Shown one piece after another: positions 4,957-7,402 of a stretch of 7,402 bases of DNA. A program made the translations under genes and the position numbers. The stretch is from assembly GCA_031368095.1 (NCBI GenBank), contig JANLQX010000117.1, positions 1-7,402 on the forward strand, in the 5' to 3' direction. The stretch's first letter is position 1; each line of letters begins with the position of its first letter. The stretch comes from JANLQX01 sp031368095. GTDB taxonomy: Bacteria; Actinomycetota; Acidimicrobiia; Acidimicrobiales; JANYDT01. Below the pieces are notes generated by a model, which worked only from the letters and a program-made list of their open reading frames with translations, did no database searches and was not told the origin of the DNA.

Positions 4957-6417
4957 CTACGCCAGCTGTTCGACGAAGCGTTCGAGCTGGCGAAGGTTGC
5001 GACACTCAAACGTGCCGTCGACATGGGCCGAGTACTCGCTGAGAATCGAGTCGCCGGTGTTCCAGTAGCTCTTCGGCTCCGGGTTCAACCAGTACACGTG
5101 ACGGGCCTTGCGGCGAATCTCCTTGATGACCCAAGCCTGCGACGCATGGTAGTTATTCCGAGCGTCACCGAGCAGGATGACGGTGGTCTTCGGGGAAATC
5201 TCCTTGCCGTACTTCTCCCAGAACACCTCAAAGGCGTGGCCGTAGTCCGAGTGGCCATCCACCCAGATCACGTCGGCCTCGGTGTTCACGCGGTGAATCG
5301 CTTCGGTGATGTCCTCGACCTTCTCGAAGAACTTCGTGACCTCGTCGAGACCGTCGATGAACACGAAGCTGCGGACCTTGGAGAACTGCCCGGAAATGGC
5401 GTAGACGAGTTGCAGGGTGAATCGGGCGAAGGCGGCCACCGATCCGGAGATGTCAGCGATCACGAAGATCTCCGGCTTGGCCGGACGCGGGTACTTGAAC
5501 TTGGGGTCGGCGGGCACGCCGCCATAGGAAAGCGAGGTCCGGACCGTGCGACGGAAGTCGAGGGGACCTTTTCGACCGTGGCGGCGCTTGCGGGCGAGGC
5601 GAACGGCGAGCTTGCGGGTGAGCGGATAAATCGCCTTACGCAACGAAATCATTTCGTCGCGCGTGGCGTGCATGAAGTCGACGTCTTCCGGCAGAGGCTT
5701 GCGCAACGTCTTGGCCATGGCCTCCACGCCCCGGTCGGCCACGAGACGTCGACGGATCTCCGCCTCGATTTCCTGGCGCATCCGGTTGATGCGATCTTCG
5801 AACTCGTCGCGCTCTAGGCGCTCTTCGAGCTGGGTGAGCTCCCCCGCCTGCTCCTTCGACGCCTCCATCAGCTTTTCCAGCATGCCGTCGAGATCGAGAT
5901 TGCGGAGCGTGCGATACAGGTAGTACGTGCCGCCGACGGGCCGACCCGGTTCCATGCCGCTGAAGCGGGTGACGGCCGCTTTGGCGATGGCCCGCATCAT
6001 GGCTTCGTCGGCGTTGAGGAGGGCGTTGTAGAGCATCTGGGCCAACTCTTCGGGGGTCAACCCCTCCAAACCGCCGGCGCCGCCCTCCTGGGGCTGACCG
6101 GGCTGGTTCTCGCCTGACAACTCCGGTTCTCCGTCGGCCCCGATCACATACTGCGAACCACGGAGCGAGAAGTAAACCTCGAACACGGTCTCGAAGGCGC
6201 GCCAGTGAGCGGCATTCTTCACAAGTGTGCAGCCGAGCGCGTACTTGAAGGCGTCGCGGTCCTCCATGGGGATGACCTTGACGGCCTCCATGGCGTCGAG
6301 ATTTTCGGTGAGGCTCACCGGCAACCCGGCGCGACGAAGCTCGACGATGAACCCGCCGAGCAGGTCGATCATCACGCCACCACCGCGGGGCCCGGTCGGA
6401 GCCGTCACGAGACTCAC
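4957..6417 (-). CDS. VWA domain protein of the CoxE type, partner of the MoxR ATPase
   Basis: The product is 486 residues from the GTG at 6417. The N-terminal part (16-90) reads MIDLLGGFIVELRRAGLPVSL onward, typical of CoxE-like proteins. A Gly/Gln-rich linker (93-118), helices at 121-180 and a highly charged probable coiled coil (182-225) follow. The VWA domain covers about 314-470: the MIDAS core DISGS (D322, S324, S326), GHSDYG (388-393) where relatives often have GGT, and LLGDARNN (415-422) with D418. The preceding FRRTVRTSLSYGG (288-300) is also CoxE-like. No signal peptide or membrane helix is seen, so it is cytoplasmic. MoxR/VWA pairs act in assembling or activating enzyme complexes, as with CoxD/CoxE in CO dehydrogenase maturation. 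The GTG overlaps the MoxR stop as GTGA; an ATG at 6372 (residue 16), where homology begins, is an equally good start. Confidence 0.88.
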   Translation of the reverse strand: MSLVTAPTGPRGGGVMIDLLGGFIVELRRAGLPVSLTENLDAMEAVKVIPMEDRDAFKYALGCTLVKNAAHWRAFETVFEVYFSLRGSQYVIGADGEPELSGENQPGQPQEGGAGGLEGLTPEELAQMLYNALLNADEAMMRAIAKAAVTRFSGMEPGRPVGGTYYLYRTLRNLDLDGMLEKLMEASKEQAGELTQLEERLERDEFEDRINRMRQEIEAEIRRRLVADRGVEAMAKTLRKPLPEDVDFMHATRDEMISLRKAIYPLTRKLAVRLARKRRHGRKGPLDFRRTVRTSLSYGGVPADPKFKYPRPAKPEIFVIADISGSVAAFARFTLQLVYAISGQFSKVRSFVFIDGLDEVTKFFEKVEDITEAIHRVNTEADVIWVDGHSDYGHAFEVFWEKYGKEISPKTTVILLGDARNNYHASQAWVIKEIRRKARHVYWLNPEPKSYWNTGDSILSEYSAHVDGTFECRNLRQLERFVEQLA

Positions 6418-7286
6418 TTGTCGGTGAACTCTTTCGCGGCCTTGACGATGTCGGACTGGTACTTGAGCAGAATGTGCAAGGTCTCCTTGTAGGTCTGCTC
6501 GTCGATCGTGTCCTTACCCAGCAGCACCAACGTGCGGGCCCAGTCGAGCGTCTCGGACACCGACGGCGACTTCTTCAGTTCCAGCTGGCGGATCGAGCGG
6601 ACGATTCGCACGACCTGATCAGCAAGGTTCGCTGACAGGTCGGGGACACGGGTGAGAACGATTTCCTTCTCGCGTTCCATCGTCGGATAATCGATGTGAA
6701 GGAACAAACAGCGACGCTTCAGCGCCTCGGACAACTCACGGGTGTTGTTCGACGTGAGGATCACCAGCGGGATCTGGGTGGCCACGACGGTACCGAGCTC
6801 GGGAATCGAAACCTGGTAGTCGGACAGGATTTCGAGAAGTAGCGCTTCGGTCTCGACCTCGACCCGGTCTACTTCGTCGATGAGGAGCACAACCGGCTCG
6901 GTGGCCCGGATCGCTTCGAGCAGGGGGCGAGTCAACAAGAACTCTTCGCCGAAAATGTCCTCCTCCACGTCGGTCCACGTGCCACCCTCTTCGGCGACGC
7001 GCTGGGCCTGGATACGAAGCAGCTGTTTCTTATAGTTCCACTCGTAGAGGGCCTTGGATTCGTCGAGACCCTCGTAGCACTGCAGACGAATCAGTCGTGC
7101 GCCGGTCATCTTGGCCACCGCCTTGGCCAGCTCGGTCTTGCCGGTACCGGCTGGGCCCTCGCACAGGATTGGCTTGCCCAACTTGTCGGCGAGATACACG
7201 ACCCCAGCGATGCCATCGTCAGCCAGGTAGTTCTCGTCGCGAAGTCCAGCGCGGACTTCGGCAACGGAAGAGAAACGGTCACTCAC
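6414..7286 (-). CDS. MoxR-family AAA+ ATPase
   Basis: The 290-residue product has a complete AAA+ core of the MoxR/CoxD type. Walker A is GPAGTGKT (44-51) and Walker B is VVLLIDEVDR (132-141, D137 and E138). Sensor 1 is TSNN (178-181), and the arginine-finger region is ELSEALKRRC (184-193). The segment LIRLQCYEGLDESKALYEWN (65-84) is characteristic of this branch. ATP hydrolysis would drive remodelling of a client together with the VWA protein encoded immediately downstream, whose start overlaps this stop by four bases. The start is set at the GTG at 7286 because homology begins with SDRF..V.EV..GL; AAAGG lies about 12 bases upstream, a little far. An upstream ATG at 7379 would add 31 residues with no family similarity. 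The client complex is not encoded in the window; no CO dehydrogenase-like subunit or molybdenum-cofactor gene is visible nearby. Confidence 0.93.
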   Translation of the reverse strand: MSDRFSSVAEVRAGLRDENYLADDGIAGVVYLADKLGKPILCEGPAGTGKTELAKAVAKMTGARLIRLQCYEGLDESKALYEWNYKKQLLRIQAQRVAEEGGTWTDVEEDIFGEEFLLTRPLLEAIRATEPVVLLIDEVDRVEVETEALLLEILSDYQVSIPELGTVVATQIPLVILTSNNTRELSEALKRRCLFLHIDYPTMEREKEIVLTRVPDLSANLADQVVRIVRSIRQLELKKSPSVSETLDWARTLVLLGKDTIDEQTYKETLHILLKYQSDIVKAAKEFTDK

Positions 7287-7402
7287 GAGGAGGTTCTGCC
7301 TTTCGATATCGCGGTCGGGCAGTGTCGCTCGACATGTATTGCAGGTGCTTCTTGAGGGTTTGGCGCCAATGTGCGCCACTGATGTTGTCCGTCCAACGAC
7401 CC
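7287..7402. other. Upstream region of the MoxR/VWA operon
   Basis: All three minus-strand frames are open across these 116 bases, but GC is lower than in the genes (about 57 percent by hand) and has no third-position bias. I therefore treat it as non-coding. It contains a 10-base palindrome, TTGGCGCCAA, at 7360-7369. No confident -10/-35 pair was found, so the promoter may lie further upstream or outside the window. Confidence 0.45.

Noticed and set aside
5023..5817. Plus-strand open frame of 264 codons opposite the VWA gene
   Set aside because: It lies entirely within the VWA gene, whose motifs are clear; the antisense translation has no domain pattern.
7360..7369. Palindrome TTGGCGCCAA upstream of the MoxR gene
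   Set aside because: A single 10-base palindrome in GC-rich DNA is not rare enough to call an operator without a second copy.
7279..7401. Possible C-terminal end of a further minus-strand gene whose TGA overlaps the MoxR GTG
   Set aside because: The 40-residue reading looks protein-like but has only about 57 percent GC at third positions, no coding bias, and all three frames are open here. It would need sequence beyond 7402.

Overview
The window reads as chromosomal DNA of a high-GC Gram-positive bacterium, most likely an actinomycete-like lineage such as Acidimicrobiia. This is inferred from the GC-rich third codon positions, GTG starts, two apparently leaderless genes with a TAnnnT box exactly at -12/-7 of the start codon, and a mycothiol/DinB-fold protein of actinobacterial style. 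No rRNA, tRNA, CRISPR array or insertion sequence was seen. The exact taxon cannot be told from the sequence alone.

Layout. Bases 1-229 (minus) hold the N-terminus of a short-chain dehydrogenase/reductase cut by the window edge. Bases 230-700 contain no confident gene, but 430-678 on the minus strand keep a codon-position GC pattern suggesting a small unrecognised gene or a remnant. At 701-729 a near-consensus promoter drives, without a leader, a small operon (plus) of an AbrB/MazE-type antitoxin (736-975) and a PIN-like partner (993-1439) whose expected acidic residues are partly replaced; this is a candidate toxin-antitoxin pair. Convergent to it is a two-gene minus-strand operon: an ACAD10/11-type phosphotransferase (1975-3027) and a translationally coupled small helical protein (1463-1978). 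Divergent from that operon is a dGTPase-like HD phosphohydrolase (3172-4365, plus), also apparently leaderless.

A nested inverted repeat (4373-4444) separates it from a DinB/mycothiol-isomerase-fold protein (4474-4956, plus) that has lost most of the usual metal-binding histidines. Its stop codon abuts, with no spacer, the stop of a minus-strand operon consisting of a MoxR AAA+ ATPase (6414-7286) and a CoxE-like VWA protein (4957-6417), which overlap by four bases. MoxR and VWA proteins typically act together as a chaperone-like pair that matures or activates a partner complex; the client is not visible here. The last 116 bases are the upstream region of that operon.

The most unusual items are the variant PIN-like toxin candidate with its leaderless promoter, the kinase/helical-protein pair without a neighbouring acyl-CoA dehydrogenase, the nested hairpin after the dGTPase gene, and the DinB-fold protein without an intact metal site. 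All functions are read from motifs by eye; no database search was possible.
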